NCBI RefSeq assembly: GCF_008698145.1
Contig: NZ_RZNZ01000016.1
Location: 1-64,000, forward strand
Source of the DNA: Bifidobacterium vespertilionis
GTDB lineage: Bacteria > Actinomycetota > Actinomycetes > Actinomycetales > Bifidobacteriaceae
Length of the DNA stretch: 64,000 nucleotides
Reading direction: 5' to 3'
In this document: one piece after another, positions 1 to 8,531 of the stretch
How positions within the stretch are numbered: position 1 is the stretch's first letter
Layout: each line of letters begins with the position of its first letter
Notes under the pieces: model-generated
Databases searched by the model: none
Told to the model about the DNA's origin: nothing
The model's input: only the letters and a program-made list of their open reading frames with translations
Made by a program: the position numbers and the translations under genes

Positions 1-60
1 TTGCATTGTCTGCTGTTGTGATGGTGTATCCATATACCATCCAACACGCGCCGGGTGTCA

Positions 61-106
61 GCCATGCCCCGAGACACGTGTCAGCCATGCCCCGAGACAC
101 CTGTCA
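61..106. repeat. 23-bp tandem direct repeat
   Basis: Two adjacent 23-base units (61-83 and 84-106) read GCCATGCCCCGAGACAC followed by G/C TGTCA and differ at one base. They lie in the 656-base gene-free stretch at the left edge of the window. Further right (156, 168, 180) the pentamer GTCAC recurs at an exact 12-base spacing. No convincing gene is seen in 1-656. Confidence 0.8.
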
Positions 107-187
107 ACTATCCGCTCGAACTGGACACACCATCATTTCAATCTCCACACTCCACGTCACACGCCATGTCACATCCCGCGTCACATG

Positions 188-237
188 TGTAGTAGAAACG
201 GACGGAAATCGGCCAGAAATCGTCCGTTTCTACTACA
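188..237. repeat. perfect inverted repeat, 17-bp arms
   Basis: Positions 188-204 (TGTAGTAGAAACGGACG) are the exact reverse complement of 221-237, separated by a 16-base loop. No T-run follows on either strand and no gene is close on the left, so this is not an obvious terminator. It could be an operator, a recombination site or the stem of a small RNA. Confidence 0.85.
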
Positions 238-302
238 TCAACCTGTGCGCGAGCTCCGCCGGCGTCCTGGTGTCTCGATCTGCCCAGTTTGCACAAACCC
301 AT

Positions 303-533
303 CGCAATGGATCCGCTCATCCTGGCGCACAGCGGGAACAGAATGAGCAAATCCGATGGCGTAGCGGCCCAACACAAGCTCAACACAAGCTCCACCACAT
401 CGGATTTGCTCAATTTGGCGCACGCCGGGAACAGAATGAGCAAATCCGATGACTGAGAGGGCTAAAACAGACCGCACCGCAATGGATCTGCTCATTCTGA
501 TGGAAGTACGGCCCAGAATGAGCGGATCGGATG
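303..533. repeat. cluster of GAATGAGC-type motifs in both orientations
   Basis: GAATGAGCAAATCCGATG occurs exactly at 341-358 and 434-451. The inverted form CATCGGATTTGCTCA is at 398-412. Diverged copies are at 516-533 (GAATGAGCGGATCGGATG) and around 307 and 482 (inverted). Both exact copies are preceded by the same GGGAACA context, so the repeat unit is longer than the core. The function is unknown. Confidence 0.7.
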
Positions 534-656
534 TCCTGCGGCAACGCTGCGCCCGGCACCAATCCCGCCCGTCCCCGGCCACATGAACAGTGCGTGAACT
601 TCCCTGCCGGGGAATGCCAGAAGCCATAGACTGGAACTGCATGCACTGGAATCGCA

Positions 657-1550
657 ATGGCAGATCGCAACGACGTGACGGGAGCGGAACGGAACAAGAT
701 GGCCGACGAGCACACCGACAAAACCCACGAATCCCACAAACTCAACGAAACCGGTAAGGCGGACGGGACCGGCAAATCCGGCAAACAGCCTCGGGAATCC
801 CATAAAACCTTCCAAGGCCTGAAGCCCCTGCCCGTTCCGAAATCCTTCCCGGGCATCCCGTCGCTCAAGGACGGATCGATCAGCAAAGCGACCGTGGTCA
901 CAACAGCGGTCACGGCTGTCGTCGCGCTGCTGATCGGTGCTCTTGTGGGCTACGGCATGCGCAACCCCGTCGACAGCAGCGAGTACAAGGCCATCTCCGG
1001 GCAGCTCGCCGACGCGCAGAACTCCCTGACCACCACGAAGGATCAGCTGGACACCACGAAGGACAAGCTCAAGGATGAGCAGACACACAGCGAGGAATTG
1101 GAGGAGGACAACGACACGCTGAACAGCCAGGTGACCTCGCTGACCACCGAGCGCGACAAGCTCAACGAGACGATCAAGCAACTCACCCCGAATGTCAACC
1201 CGGGATCGAACCCCATCGAGATTCTGGACATCAAGGACATGGGAGCCGAATACGGCTTTCGCGAGCTCGAATTCACCGTCAAGAGCAACGTGGCCGCCAT
1301 CCTCACCAGCGTGAGCATCCAATTCCAGATCGTGGATGGCAACGGCAACATCTCGCGCAGCGATTCCGCAGGGGCATACAGCGTGGTGCTCAACCCCGGC
1401 AAGACCACGGTGGCCACCACCTTCACCGAGGACCGGGGCTATGGCAAGGGCTCGAAGATCGTGCCGGTCAAATGGACCTACCGAGTGCAGAACGGCAGCT
1501 ACACCGACGGCGACTACGGCGAGGGCGTGAAGACCGGCGAGATCAAATAG
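657..1550 (+). CDS. membrane-anchored coiled-coil protein of unknown function
   Basis: 297 aa. Residues 1-75 are polar and rich in Lys, His, Glu and Pro, hence probably cytoplasmic. Residues 79-101 form one hydrophobic segment. Residues 108-178 are Gln/Leu/Lys/Glu-rich with heptad character (coiled coil). From about 187 to the end lies a beta-rich domain that resembles an extracellular immunoglobulin-like fold in residue pattern. No lipobox or cleavable signal peptide is present, so a type II orientation is likely. A second start at 699 (Met-15) has a GGAAC sequence just upstream and may be the true one. The gene stands alone, facing the 3' end of the pyr operon. I do not recognise a named family; the architecture suggests a cell-envelope role, which is inference. 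Confidence 0.75.
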   Translation: MADRNDVTGAERNKMADEHTDKTHESHKLNETGKADGTGKSGKQPRESHKTFQGLKPLPVPKSFPGIPSLKDGSISKATVVTTAVTAVVALLIGALVGYGMRNPVDSSEYKAISGQLADAQNSLTTTKDQLDTTKDKLKDEQTHSEELEEDNDTLNSQVTSLTTERDKLNETIKQLTPNVNPGSNPIEILDIKDMGAEYGFRELEFTVKSNVAAILTSVSIQFQIVDGNGNISRSDSAGAYSVVLNPGKTTVATTFTEDRGYGKGSKIVPVKWTYRVQNGSYTDGDYGEGVKTGEIK

Positions 1551-1633
1551 CCAAAGCACCGGCGGTACCGATCCCGCACGGTCTCACGCCCGAAGGCCCG
1601 CAGCCTCACATCCGCAGGCCTAACGCCCCAGTC

Positions 1634-2329
1634 TCACGCCCCGTACTCGGCGAGGTACGCGTCCGCGGCGGCCTTGATCTCCGGCGTCACATACGGCTCA
1701 CCGGAAGCGGTGCGGATCTGCTGTCCGGCTTCGAAGATCTCACGCACGTTGGCGATGGCGAACACCGGGAAGCCGAACTCCGCCTCAACGGCCTTGACGG
1801 CGGACAGATCGGAATCCTTCGTCTTCTCCATGCGGTCGACGGACAGCACCAAGCCCACCACCTCGACGTTGGCCTCGGCCTTGAGCTTGGGAATGACCTC
1901 GCGCACGGCGGTGCCGGCGGTCATCACATCGTCCACCAGCAGCACCTTCATGCCGTCCTTCAGCTGGGTGCCCACCATCATGCCGCCGTCGCCATGGTCC
2001 TTCTTCTCCTTGCGATCGAAGGTGTAGCCCACCTCCATGCCGTGCGCGCTGGTGAGCGCGATCGCGGTGGACACGGCCAGCGGGATGCCCTTGTAGGCCG
2101 GGCCGAACACGGTGTCGATGTCCTGCGGCAGGTTGCCGGCCTTGATCTCATCGGCGATCTTCTCCGCGTAGAACGCGCCCAGGGTGGCGATCTTGCGGCC
2201 GTCGTTGAACGCGCCGGCGTTGATGAAGTACGGCGACTTGCGTCCCGACTTCAGGGTGAACTCGCCGAACTTCAGCGCCTGCGCGGCGAGCAGGAACTCG
2301 GTGAAGCGATGGTCGAGGCTGGTTGTCAT
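1634..2329 (-). CDS. pyrE: orotate phosphoribosyltransferase
   Basis: 231 aa, normal length for bacterial PyrE. It joins orotate to PRPP to give orotidine 5'-monophosphate, the fifth step of UMP synthesis. The PRPP-binding motif [13 protein letters not shown] is intact near residue 130, and the loop with RKEKKDHG just before it is the usual catalytic flexible loop. The start is supported by AAAGGAG about ten bases upstream. It is the last gene of the pyr operon, 58 bases after pyrD. Confidence 0.97.
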   Translation of the reverse strand: MTTSLDHRFTEFLLAAQALKFGEFTLKSGRKSPYFINAGAFNDGRKIATLGAFYAEKIADEIKAGNLPQDIDTVFGPAYKGIPLAVSTAIALTSAHGMEVGYTFDRKEKKDHGDGGMMVGTQLKDGMKVLLVDDVMTAGTAVREVIPKLKAEANVEVVGLVLSVDRMEKTKDSDLSAVKAVEAEFGFPVFAIANVREIFEAGQQIRTASGEPYVTPEIKAAADAYLAEYGA

Positions 2330-2387
2330 GGGAATGGTTCTCCTTTGGCTTGATACTCGAAAAATTCAGCGCGAACTGCCAGCGCCC

Positions 2388-3362
2388 CTAGCGCCAGGTC
2401 TTGCCCTCGGCGAGTTTGGCGGCAAGTTCGGGGCGGCTGTCCAGCAGATCGTCGAGCTCGCGTGCCACGCGCAGCGGGGCGACCGGATCGAACAGGGCGG
2501 CCGCGCCCACCTCCACGGCGTTGGCGCCGGCGTAGAGGTATTCCAACGCCTTCTCGCCCGAATCGATGCCGCCGATGCCGATGATCGGCACGTCCGGCAA
2601 CGCGGTGCGCACCTGCCACACGCGGGCCAGGCCGATGGGCAGCACGGCCGGGCCGGACACGCCGCCGGTCACGTGGTCGATGATCGGACGGCCGGTGCGC
2701 GTGTTGATGCGCATGCCCACGATCGTGTTGATCAGGCTCAGCGCGTCGGCGCCCGCCTCCACGGCCGCGCGGGCCGGCAGGGTGATGTCAGTCACGTTCG
2801 GGGTGAGCTTGACGATCATCGGCTTGTCCGTAAGCTCCCGCAGACGCGAGATGAGACGGTACAGGGCGTCCGGATCGGCGCCCACGCTCATGCCGCCGTG
2901 GCTCACGTTCGGGCAGCTCACGTTGATCTCCAGCATGTCCGCGGGGGAATCGGCGAGCTTCTCCACCACCTCGGCGTAGTCATCGTCGCTGTGGCCGGCC
3001 ACGTTGGAGATGACGTTCGCGCCGATCTTCTTGAGCTTGGGCAGATCGTCCACCAGATAGTGGTCCACGCCGGGGTTCTGCAGGCCCACGGCGTTGATGT
3101 TGCTGGCCGGGCCCTCGGCCGTGCGCACGCCGGGGTTGCCCTCCCACGGCACGGGCGAGACGCCCTTGGTGCACACCGCGCCGAGCTGGCTCACATCGTA
3201 GAACCAGCGCACGGCCGCGTACTGGAAGGTGCCGGAGGCGGTGCCCACCGGGTTCTTCCATTTGACGCCGGCCACCACGGTGGGATGCTTCCACTCGTGG
3301 GGCTCGTACAGGTTGATCGCGGGCTTGTTCATGGTCGCCGTCGAGGTCACGTTCGCCATCAT
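2388..3362 (-). CDS. pyrD: dihydroorotate dehydrogenase B, catalytic subunit
   Basis: About 324 aa from the chosen start. The FMN-containing TIM-barrel subunit of the NAD-linked class 1B enzyme oxidises dihydroorotate to orotate. The active-site Cys lies in EINVSCPNVSHGG, and the C-terminal GIGGI phosphate-binding loop is present. Starts at 3377, 3362 and 3359 are in frame. GGGAG sits just upstream of 3362/3359, and 3362 begins one base after the pyrK stop codon, whereas 3377 would overlap pyrK. The adjacent pyrK supplies the electron-transfer partner, which fixes the class. Confidence 0.96.
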   Translation of the reverse strand: MMANVTSTATMNKPAINLYEPHEWKHPTVVAGVKWKNPVGTASGTFQYAAVRWFYDVSQLGAVCTKGVSPVPWEGNPGVRTAEGPASNINAVGLQNPGVDHYLVDDLPKLKKIGANVISNVAGHSDDDYAEVVEKLADSPADMLEINVSCPNVSHGGMSVGADPDALYRLISRLRELTDKPMIVKLTPNVTDITLPARAAVEAGADALSLINTIVGMRINTRTGRPIIDHVTGGVSGPAVLPIGLARVWQVRTALPDVPIIGIGGIDSGEKALEYLYAGANAVEVGAAALFDPVAPLRVARELDDLLDSRPELAAKLAEGKTWR

Positions 3363-3363
3363 C

Positions 3364-4191
3364 CTACTCCCATCCAAGCTGTTCGCGGGTGAACACGGGT
3401 CCGTCGGAGCACACCTTGAGGCGGCCGTCCGTGGTGTCCACGGTGCACAGCACGCAGGTGCCGTAGCCGCAGCCCATGCGCTGCTCCATGCTCAGCTGGC
3501 ACGGCAGGTCTCGCTTGGCGGCCCAGGAGGCGACGGCCTTCATCATCGGCAGCGGACCGCAGGACAGGATCGTCACGTCGCCGGCGGAGCCGAGCAGGGC
3601 GTCCTCGTTGCGGTCGAGCAGGGTGATCACGTTGCCCTCGGATTCGTCGATGCTCAACGTGGTGTCCGCGTAGCGGCCCACGAACCGGTCGGCGAAATGG
3701 TCGTTGCGGTAGCCGAACACGGCCGTGCAGGTCACGTCGTCGCGCCCGGCGAGCCGCTGGGCGGCGTGGATGAGCGGCGGGACGCCCAATCCACCGCCCA
3801 CGAGCACGTAGTGTCCGGGGGCCTTGACGTTGAACGGGCGGCCGAGCGGGCCGAGCACGTCGATCATGTCGCCGGCCTCAAGCGCGGCCAGATCAGCGGT
3901 GCCCTTGCCGATCACGGCGAAGATCACGCTGACCAGATCGCCCTCCACCTCGCTCACGCCGAGCGGGCGGGGCATGGGCTTGAGCGGATCGGGGCTGAAC
4001 AGGTCCACGAACTGCGCGGGCCTGGCGTTGGCGGCGATGTACGGGTCGCGGAACGTCAGTCGCACGACGCCGGCGGTCAGTTCGGCCACGTCGGTGATCT
4101 CAACGGGGTGGCGCGGCGGGAAGAACCCGGCCGCGACGGCCTGCGACACGATGTCCGCGGGCGCTGCGGGGGCGGTTGCGGTGATGGTCAT
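3364..4191 (-). CDS. pyrK: dihydroorotate dehydrogenase electron-transfer subunit
   Basis: 275 aa. This FAD/[2Fe-2S] subunit passes electrons from PyrD to NAD. A ferredoxin-reductase-like FAD domain comes first (RPLGVSEVEGD), then the nucleotide-binding loop VGGGLGVPPL around residue 135. The C-terminal cluster motif CGYGTCVLCTV plus a later Cys (KVCSDGP) provides four ligands. The start is preceded by AAGGAGAAGAGGG. It lies between pyrF (45-base gap) and pyrD. Confidence 0.95.
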   Translation of the reverse strand: MTITATAPAAPADIVSQAVAAGFFPPRHPVEITDVAELTAGVVRLTFRDPYIAANARPAQFVDLFSPDPLKPMPRPLGVSEVEGDLVSVIFAVIGKGTADLAALEAGDMIDVLGPLGRPFNVKAPGHYVLVGGGLGVPPLIHAAQRLAGRDDVTCTAVFGYRNDHFADRFVGRYADTTLSIDESEGNVITLLDRNEDALLGSAGDVTILSCGPLPMMKAVASWAAKRDLPCQLSMEQRMGCGYGTCVLCTVDTTDGRLKVCSDGPVFTREQLGWE

Positions 4192-4236
4192 GATCCCTCT
4201 TCTCCTTGTAGCCGATGGCTGATCGGTCCGCGTCCG

Positions 4237-5208
4237 TCAGCGGTAGACGGCAACGCGCAGGTTGTCGCGCATGTCGATGGCGGCCTCGCGGGCGCAATCA
4301 GCCACGAGGTCCAGGGCGTCGTCCGCGCTCATCGATTCGCTGTACCTGCCGCTCTTCCTCCACGCGCCGATGATGCCGCGCGAGGAGTTGACGATCGCGC
4401 CGGAACCGTCGGCGTCGAACATGCCGGCCACGTCGGCCGCGGTTCCGCCCTGAGCGCCGTAGCCGGGCACGAGGAAGAACGTGTGCGGCATGCGATTGCG
4501 CAGCGCGCGGCCCTCCTCGGGATGGGTGGCGCCCACAACGGCGCCAACGCGCGAGTAGCCGTGGTCGCCGATCGTCTCGACGCCCCAGCGCTCCACCAGA
4601 TCGGCCACATGCTCGTACACCTTGCCGCCGTCCGCGAGCTCGAGCTCCTGCAGCTCGCTGGAGGACGGGTTGGAGGTGCGCACCAGCGCGAAGATGTCCT
4701 TGTTGGCGTCCACGGCGGCGTCCACGAACGGGGTGATGCCGTCGGTGCCCAGATACGGGTTCACGGTGACGGCATCCTCGTGCCACGGGTCGTACACGGC
4801 CCCGCCGTCGGCGTCGCGCACGCCGGACAGATGGTGCGCGTAGGCGGCGGCGGTGGAGCCGATGTCCCCGCGCTTGACGTCGCCGAGCACGTACAGGCCG
4901 CGATCGGCCGCGTACTCGCAGGTCATGGCGTACACATCCACGCCGTTGGTGCCCAGCGCCTCGTACATGGCGATCTGCGGCTTGACGGCGGGCACGATGT
5001 CCGCGACCGCGTCGATGATCGCGCGGTTGAACTCATAGAAGGCCACGGCGAGCTGGGCCGCGGGGACTTCCTCGGGGCTGTCGACCTCGCCGCGCACCTC
5101 GTCGGCGAAGGAGGCGACGACCTGCGGGGGCACCAGGGCCTCGGTGGGGTCGAGGCCGACGACGCTGGGGTTCTGCTTTTCTTCGATCGCGTCGATCAGA
5201 CGGTCCAT
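4237..5208 (-). CDS. pyrF: orotidine 5'-phosphate decarboxylase, type 2
   Basis: 323 aa, the length of the actinobacterial/mycobacterial-type enzyme rather than the roughly 240-aa E. coli type. It decarboxylates OMP to UMP, the last step of the pathway. The catalytic signature GDVKRGDIGST is intact near residue 115, and PGYGAQGGT near residue 255 matches the phosphate-binding end of the barrel. The start follows AGGAAAGGAACC. Confidence 0.95.
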   Translation of the reverse strand: MDRLIDAIEEKQNPSVVGLDPTEALVPPQVVASFADEVRGEVDSPEEVPAAQLAVAFYEFNRAIIDAVADIVPAVKPQIAMYEALGTNGVDVYAMTCEYAADRGLYVLGDVKRGDIGSTAAAYAHHLSGVRDADGGAVYDPWHEDAVTVNPYLGTDGITPFVDAAVDANKDIFALVRTSNPSSSELQELELADGGKVYEHVADLVERWGVETIGDHGYSRVGAVVGATHPEEGRALRNRMPHTFFLVPGYGAQGGTAADVAGMFDADGSGAIVNSSRGIIGAWRKSGRYSESMSADDALDLVADCAREAAIDMRDNLRVAVYR

Positions 5209-5213
5209 GCTCG

Positions 5214-5248
5214 GTTCCTTTCCTTGAAGTTCCTTTATGTGTTCCTTT
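5214..5248 (-). promoter_or_regulatory. triple Shine-Dalgarno-like repeat before pyrF
   Basis: Between pyrC and pyrF the octamer AAAGGAAC (minus strand) occurs three times, at 5241-5248, 5229-5236 and 5214-5221. Only the last is correctly spaced from the pyrF start codon at 5208. The others could act as standby sites or be slippage products. Confidence 0.6.
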
Positions 5249-5262
5249 ACGTTGCTTCGCAG

Positions 5263-6810
5263 CTACTTCAGCCGGCTGAACACCATCTTCGAGCCGATGA
5301 TCGTGGCCAGCGGCCTGCCGGTCACGTCCCATCCGCCGAACGGGGTGTTGCGGGCATTGGAGTGGAAGTCCTCCGGATCCACGGTCCACGCCTCGTCGGT
5401 GGCGAGCACCACCAGATCGACGGCGTCCGGATCGTCCACCTTGCCCAGGTCCAGCAGGCGGTTGCGGCCTTCGACCACGGTGCCGTCGGACTCGGTCTCG
5501 CTGTTCGGCGCGGGTTCGGAGAACGCCTCCACCAGCGCGGCCACGTCGGTGGCCTCGTGGCCCATGAGCCGCTCCGGCGCCACGGACATGAGTTCGATGA
5601 GCCGGCGGTCGGAGATGTGCCCGCCGTCCACCAGCACCTTGTGGCACACGCCGTACGCGCATTCGAGCCCGATGATGCCATTGGGGGCCTCCAGGAAGCC
5701 GCGCTCCTTCTCCTCGAGGGTGTGCGGGGCGTGGTCGGTGGCCAGCAGATCCACCGTGCCGTCGGCGATGGCCTCGATGGTGGCCCGGCGGTCCGCCTCG
5801 CTCCTCAGCGGCGGGTTCATCTTGGCCAGCGTGCCGTACTTGAGCAGCGCCTCGTCGCTCAGCGCCAGATAGTGCGGCGCGGTTTCGCAGGTGATGGGCA
5901 GGCCCTCGGCCTTGGCCTTGCGGATCGCGTCGAAGCTGATGGCCGTGCTCACGTGCTGGAAGTGCACGTGGACGCCGGTTTCGCGCGCTTTGGCGATGTC
6001 CCTGGCGACGATCCTCAGCTCGGTGTCCTCGGGGATGCCGGGCACGCCGAGCTCGCGGGAGACCGGACCCTCGTTGACGGCGCCGGTCTCGTGGTGCTCG
6101 CAGTGCTCGATGAGCGGCAGGCCGGACTCCTTGGCCAGCGCGAACACGGCGTCCAGGGTATCCGGGGTGACGGCCGAGCCGTCGTCGCTGATCGCGGTCA
6201 CCGGATGCGCAAGCTGGGCCGCGTCCTTGGACCCGTCGTCCACGCCGGGCATGTAGCGTCGCCACTTGGCGAATTCGGTGGCCTCGTGGCCGGCGCGGCC
6301 CTTGGACGCGCACACGCACAGGTCGTAGCGCACGGGCAGATCGCCGGCCATCTTGTGCGCCTCGGCGTAGTGCTGCAGGTAGTCGATGACCGTCCCGTAG
6401 CCGGCGCCCAGCACCTCGTCCGCGCCGGGCTCGCCCTCCGCCACCGGCTCGCCGTCCATCGCGGGCACGGTGTTGGGCATGATGAGCACGTTGGTGTATC
6501 CGCCCGAGGCGGCCGCCATCGCGCCGGAGACCATGGACTCCTTGTAGGTCTGGCCGGGGTCGCGGAAGTGCACGTGCGGGTCGGCGAAGCCGGGGGCCAG
6601 CGTGAGCCCCGTGGCGTCGATCTCGATGTGATCCCGCAGTCTTACCTCCACGAAGGAGCCGTTGGCCGGAAGGTCCTTGGGCATGATCAGCTCGCCGGGG
6701 ATGATACGCCCGGTTTCGTCGATCAGGCCATGGCCGTCGGCGAAACCGGGGACCACGAGGTCGATCACCTCGTCGGTGTCCCACACCTTGATGTTGCGCA
6801 GGGTGAGCAT
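5263..6810 (-). CDS. pyrC: dihydroorotase
   Basis: 515 aa, longer than the usual 420-450 aa. It interconverts carbamoyl-aspartate and dihydroorotate. The metal-binding motif DPHVHFRDPGQ appears near residue 78, the later zinc-ligand His residues are in HFQHVS, and the Asp motif LLATDHAPHT is near residue 355. These place it in the cyclic amidohydrolase superfamily, class I. Extra residues occur as loops (around 125-160 and 430-450), with no added domain that I recognise. Its ATG overlaps the pyrI stop as TGATG, implying translational coupling. Confidence 0.95.
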   Translation of the reverse strand: MLTLRNIKVWDTDEVIDLVVPGFADGHGLIDETGRIIPGELIMPKDLPANGSFVEVRLRDHIEIDATGLTLAPGFADPHVHFRDPGQTYKESMVSGAMAAASGGYTNVLIMPNTVPAMDGEPVAEGEPGADEVLGAGYGTVIDYLQHYAEAHKMAGDLPVRYDLCVCASKGRAGHEATEFAKWRRYMPGVDDGSKDAAQLAHPVTAISDDGSAVTPDTLDAVFALAKESGLPLIEHCEHHETGAVNEGPVSRELGVPGIPEDTELRIVARDIAKARETGVHVHFQHVSTAISFDAIRKAKAEGLPITCETAPHYLALSDEALLKYGTLAKMNPPLRSEADRRATIEAIADGTVDLLATDHAPHTLEEKERGFLEAPNGIIGLECAYGVCHKVLVDGGHISDRRLIELMSVAPERLMGHEATDVAALVEAFSEPAPNSETESDGTVVEGRNRLLDLGKVDDPDAVDLVVLATDEAWTVDPEDFHSNARNTPFGGWDVTGRPLATIIGSKMVFSRLK

Positions 6811-7232
6811 CAGAGCTTGGCTTCCTCGTCGCAGTAGTCGCAGCGGTACTCCTGCTTGGCGGTGTGGGCGAGGTGGAACATCTGGTCGATGCCGCGCTCG
6901 GTCTTGGTCACGCAGCGCGGGTTCACGCAGGTGATGACGTTGACCATGTGCTCGGGCAGGTTCGGCTTGATCTTCTCCACGATCCTGCCGCCGCGCACCA
7001 CGTCCACGGTGGCCTGGCGGGCCACGAAGCCTAGCACGTCCAGGTTGACGTCCTGCTCCGGGTCCTCGATCTTGATGATGTCCTTGGAGCCGTACAGCTG
7101 GCTGTCGGTGTTCATGATCAGCGCGAGCTTGGCGGTGGACGGGTCGATGTTGAGATACTTGAGCACCGTCAGGGCCGTGCCGGCGGGCACGTGGTCGATG
7201 ATGATGCCGTTCTGGATGCTGGTGACTTCCAT
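6810..7232 (-). CDS. pyrI: aspartate carbamoyltransferase regulatory subunit
   Basis: 140 aa. It binds nucleotides and structures the ATCase holoenzyme with PyrB. The C-terminal zinc site is complete: two Cys in CVNPRC near residue 105 and CDYC near residue 133. The start at 7232 overlaps the pyrB stop by one base (TGATG), and the protein begins MEVTSIQNG. Its presence means this ATCase is likely a regulated class B-type enzyme with feedback by nucleotides. Confidence 0.96.
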   Translation of the reverse strand: MEVTSIQNGIIIDHVPAGTALTVLKYLNIDPSTAKLALIMNTDSQLYGSKDIIKIEDPEQDVNLDVLGFVARQATVDVVRGGRIVEKIKPNLPEHMVNVITCVNPRCVTKTERGIDQMFHLAHTAKQEYRCDYCDEEAKL

Positions 7233-8218
7233 CAGGCCTGAACCTCCTTGGGCGTAAGCGGGACGTAACCGGGCAGCTCGTCGCCGAGCAGCGAGCTTTC
7301 GAGGGCCATGCGCATGAGCATGCCGTTCTTGACCTGCTCGAAGTAGGCGGCGCGCGGATCGTTGTCCACCTCGACGGCGATCTCGTTGATGCGCGGCAGC
7401 GGGTGGAGCACGGCCATGTCCGGCTTGGCGAGGGAGAGCTTCTCCTCGTCGAGGATGTAGGTGTCGCGCAGGCGCAGGTAGTCGTCCTCGTTGAAGAAGC
7501 GCTCCTGCTGGACGCGGGTCATGTACAGCACGTCCAGATCGCCGATCACCGCGGACAGGTCGCGGACCTCCACGTAGGAGCAGCTCGGCGTGGCCTTGAT
7601 GCGGTCGATCACGTACTGCGGGGTCTTGAGCTCGTCCGGGCTGATGAGCACGAAGCGCACGTTGCCGAAGCGGCACAGGGTCTCGATGAGCGAGTGCACG
7701 GTGCGGCCGAAGGTCAGGTCGCCGCACAGGCCCACGGTCAGGTCCGTGACGCGACCGAAGCGGGACATGAGCGTGGCGAGGTCGGCCAGGGTCTGCGTGG
7801 GGTGCATGTGGCCGCCGTCGCCGGCGTTGATGACCGGCACGCTCGCGGCGCGGGAGGCGACCAGGGCGGCGCCCTCCTTGGGGTGGCGCATGGCGACGAT
7901 GTCCACGTAGTTGGAGACGGTCTTAAGCGTGTCCGAAATCGACTCGCCCTTGCTCACGGAGCTCAGCTGGGCGCCGGCGAAGCCGATCACGCTGCCGCCG
8001 AGGCGCAGCATGGCGGTTTCGAAGCTCAGACGCGTGCGGGTGGAGGGCTCGTAGAACAGCGTGGCCAGTACACGTCCGTCGCAGGTGTGCGCGACTTCGC
8101 GGCGGTGCGAATCGATGTACGCGGCCTTATGAAGCAGTTCCTCGATCTGATGGGTAGAAATGTCGTCAAGTGTGACCAGGCTGCGTCCCTTGAGCGGAAC
8201 TTCAGTTTGTTCTGACAC
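7232..8218 (-). CDS. pyrB: aspartate carbamoyltransferase catalytic subunit
   Basis: 328 aa. It condenses carbamoyl phosphate and aspartate, the committed step of pyrimidine synthesis. The carbamoyl-phosphate motif EPSTRTRLSFE is near residue 57, and the aspartate-loop and HPLPR region is near residue 270. The start codon is GTG, preceded by AAAGGTGA. It is the first gene of the operon pyrB-I-C-F-K-D-E; all seven genes are tightly spaced or overlapping. The carbamoyl-phosphate synthase genes are not in this window. Confidence 0.97.
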   Translation of the reverse strand: MSEQTEVPLKGRSLVTLDDISTHQIEELLHKAAYIDSHRREVAHTCDGRVLATLFYEPSTRTRLSFETAMLRLGGSVIGFAGAQLSSVSKGESISDTLKTVSNYVDIVAMRHPKEGAALVASRAASVPVINAGDGGHMHPTQTLADLATLMSRFGRVTDLTVGLCGDLTFGRTVHSLIETLCRFGNVRFVLISPDELKTPQYVIDRIKATPSCSYVEVRDLSAVIGDLDVLYMTRVQQERFFNEDDYLRLRDTYILDEEKLSLAKPDMAVLHPLPRINEIAVEVDNDPRAAYFEQVKNGMLMRMALESSLLGDELPGYVPLTPKEVQA

Positions 8219-8243
8219 GGCTCACCTTTCAGTTTTGTGATTC

Positions 8244-8274
8244 ACAAGGTGGCCACGCAAAGTGACCTTGTCAA
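8244..8274 (-). promoter_or_regulatory. putative pyr operon promoter/operator
   Basis: On the minus strand a consensus -35 hexamer TTGACA lies at 8269-8274, about 50 bases before the pyrB GTG. A matching -10 is weak. An inverted repeat with arms ACAAGGT (8244-8250) and ACCTTGT (8265-8271) overlaps the -35 and contains the palindrome GTGGCCAC. This arrangement suits a repressor site. No PyrR-type attenuator stem is evident. Confidence 0.4.
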
Positions 8275-8348
8275 GGGTACGCTACTTGCCAGACATGGAA
8301 TGTTCACCGAGTCTTCCGGGGGCGCGGATCCGGCCCGCTGCGCGCCCC

Positions 8349-8514
8349 GTCACGCTCCCCGTCACGCGGCGCGGGTTGCGTCACGGGGAGCGACCGCGCC
8401 GCGTGACGCAGTCCGGGAACCGTTGTGGCACAAGGCCTTTCGAACCACGTCACGCGGCGCGCCCGCTCCCTGTGACGTGGTTCGCTCCCAGTGACAGACT
8501 TCGCTCCCCGTGAC
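8349..8514. repeat. array of GTCAC/GTGAC motifs
   Basis: Eight copies of GTCAC or its complement GTGAC lie in 165 bases, starting at 8349, 8361, 8380, 8403, 8449, 8472, 8491 and 8510. They are often embedded in longer shared words such as GCTCCCCGTCACGC or its inverse and CGTCACGCGGCGCG. The array fills most of the 313-base gap between the pyrB promoter and the glnE stop codon. Similar arrays occur at 156-184 and 26124-26303. No gene is seen here. Confidence 0.7.
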
Positions 8515-8531
8515 GCAGCCCGCGCGGCCGA

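Noticed and set aside
6..452. Open frame of 148 codons at the left edge
   Set aside because: It runs through tandem and inverted repeats, has no ribosome site, and repeats its own residues because the DNA repeats.
3229..6837. Very long open frame (about 1200 codons) on the plus strand opposite the pyr genes
   Set aside because: It is antisense to five well-conserved genes and is rich in His, Gly, Val and Arg, as expected from the complement of GC-rich coding sequence; no domain is visible.
8349..8514. Possible CRISPR array
   Set aside because: The repeats are five to fourteen bases, in both orientations and without uniform spacers; no cas genes are present in the window.
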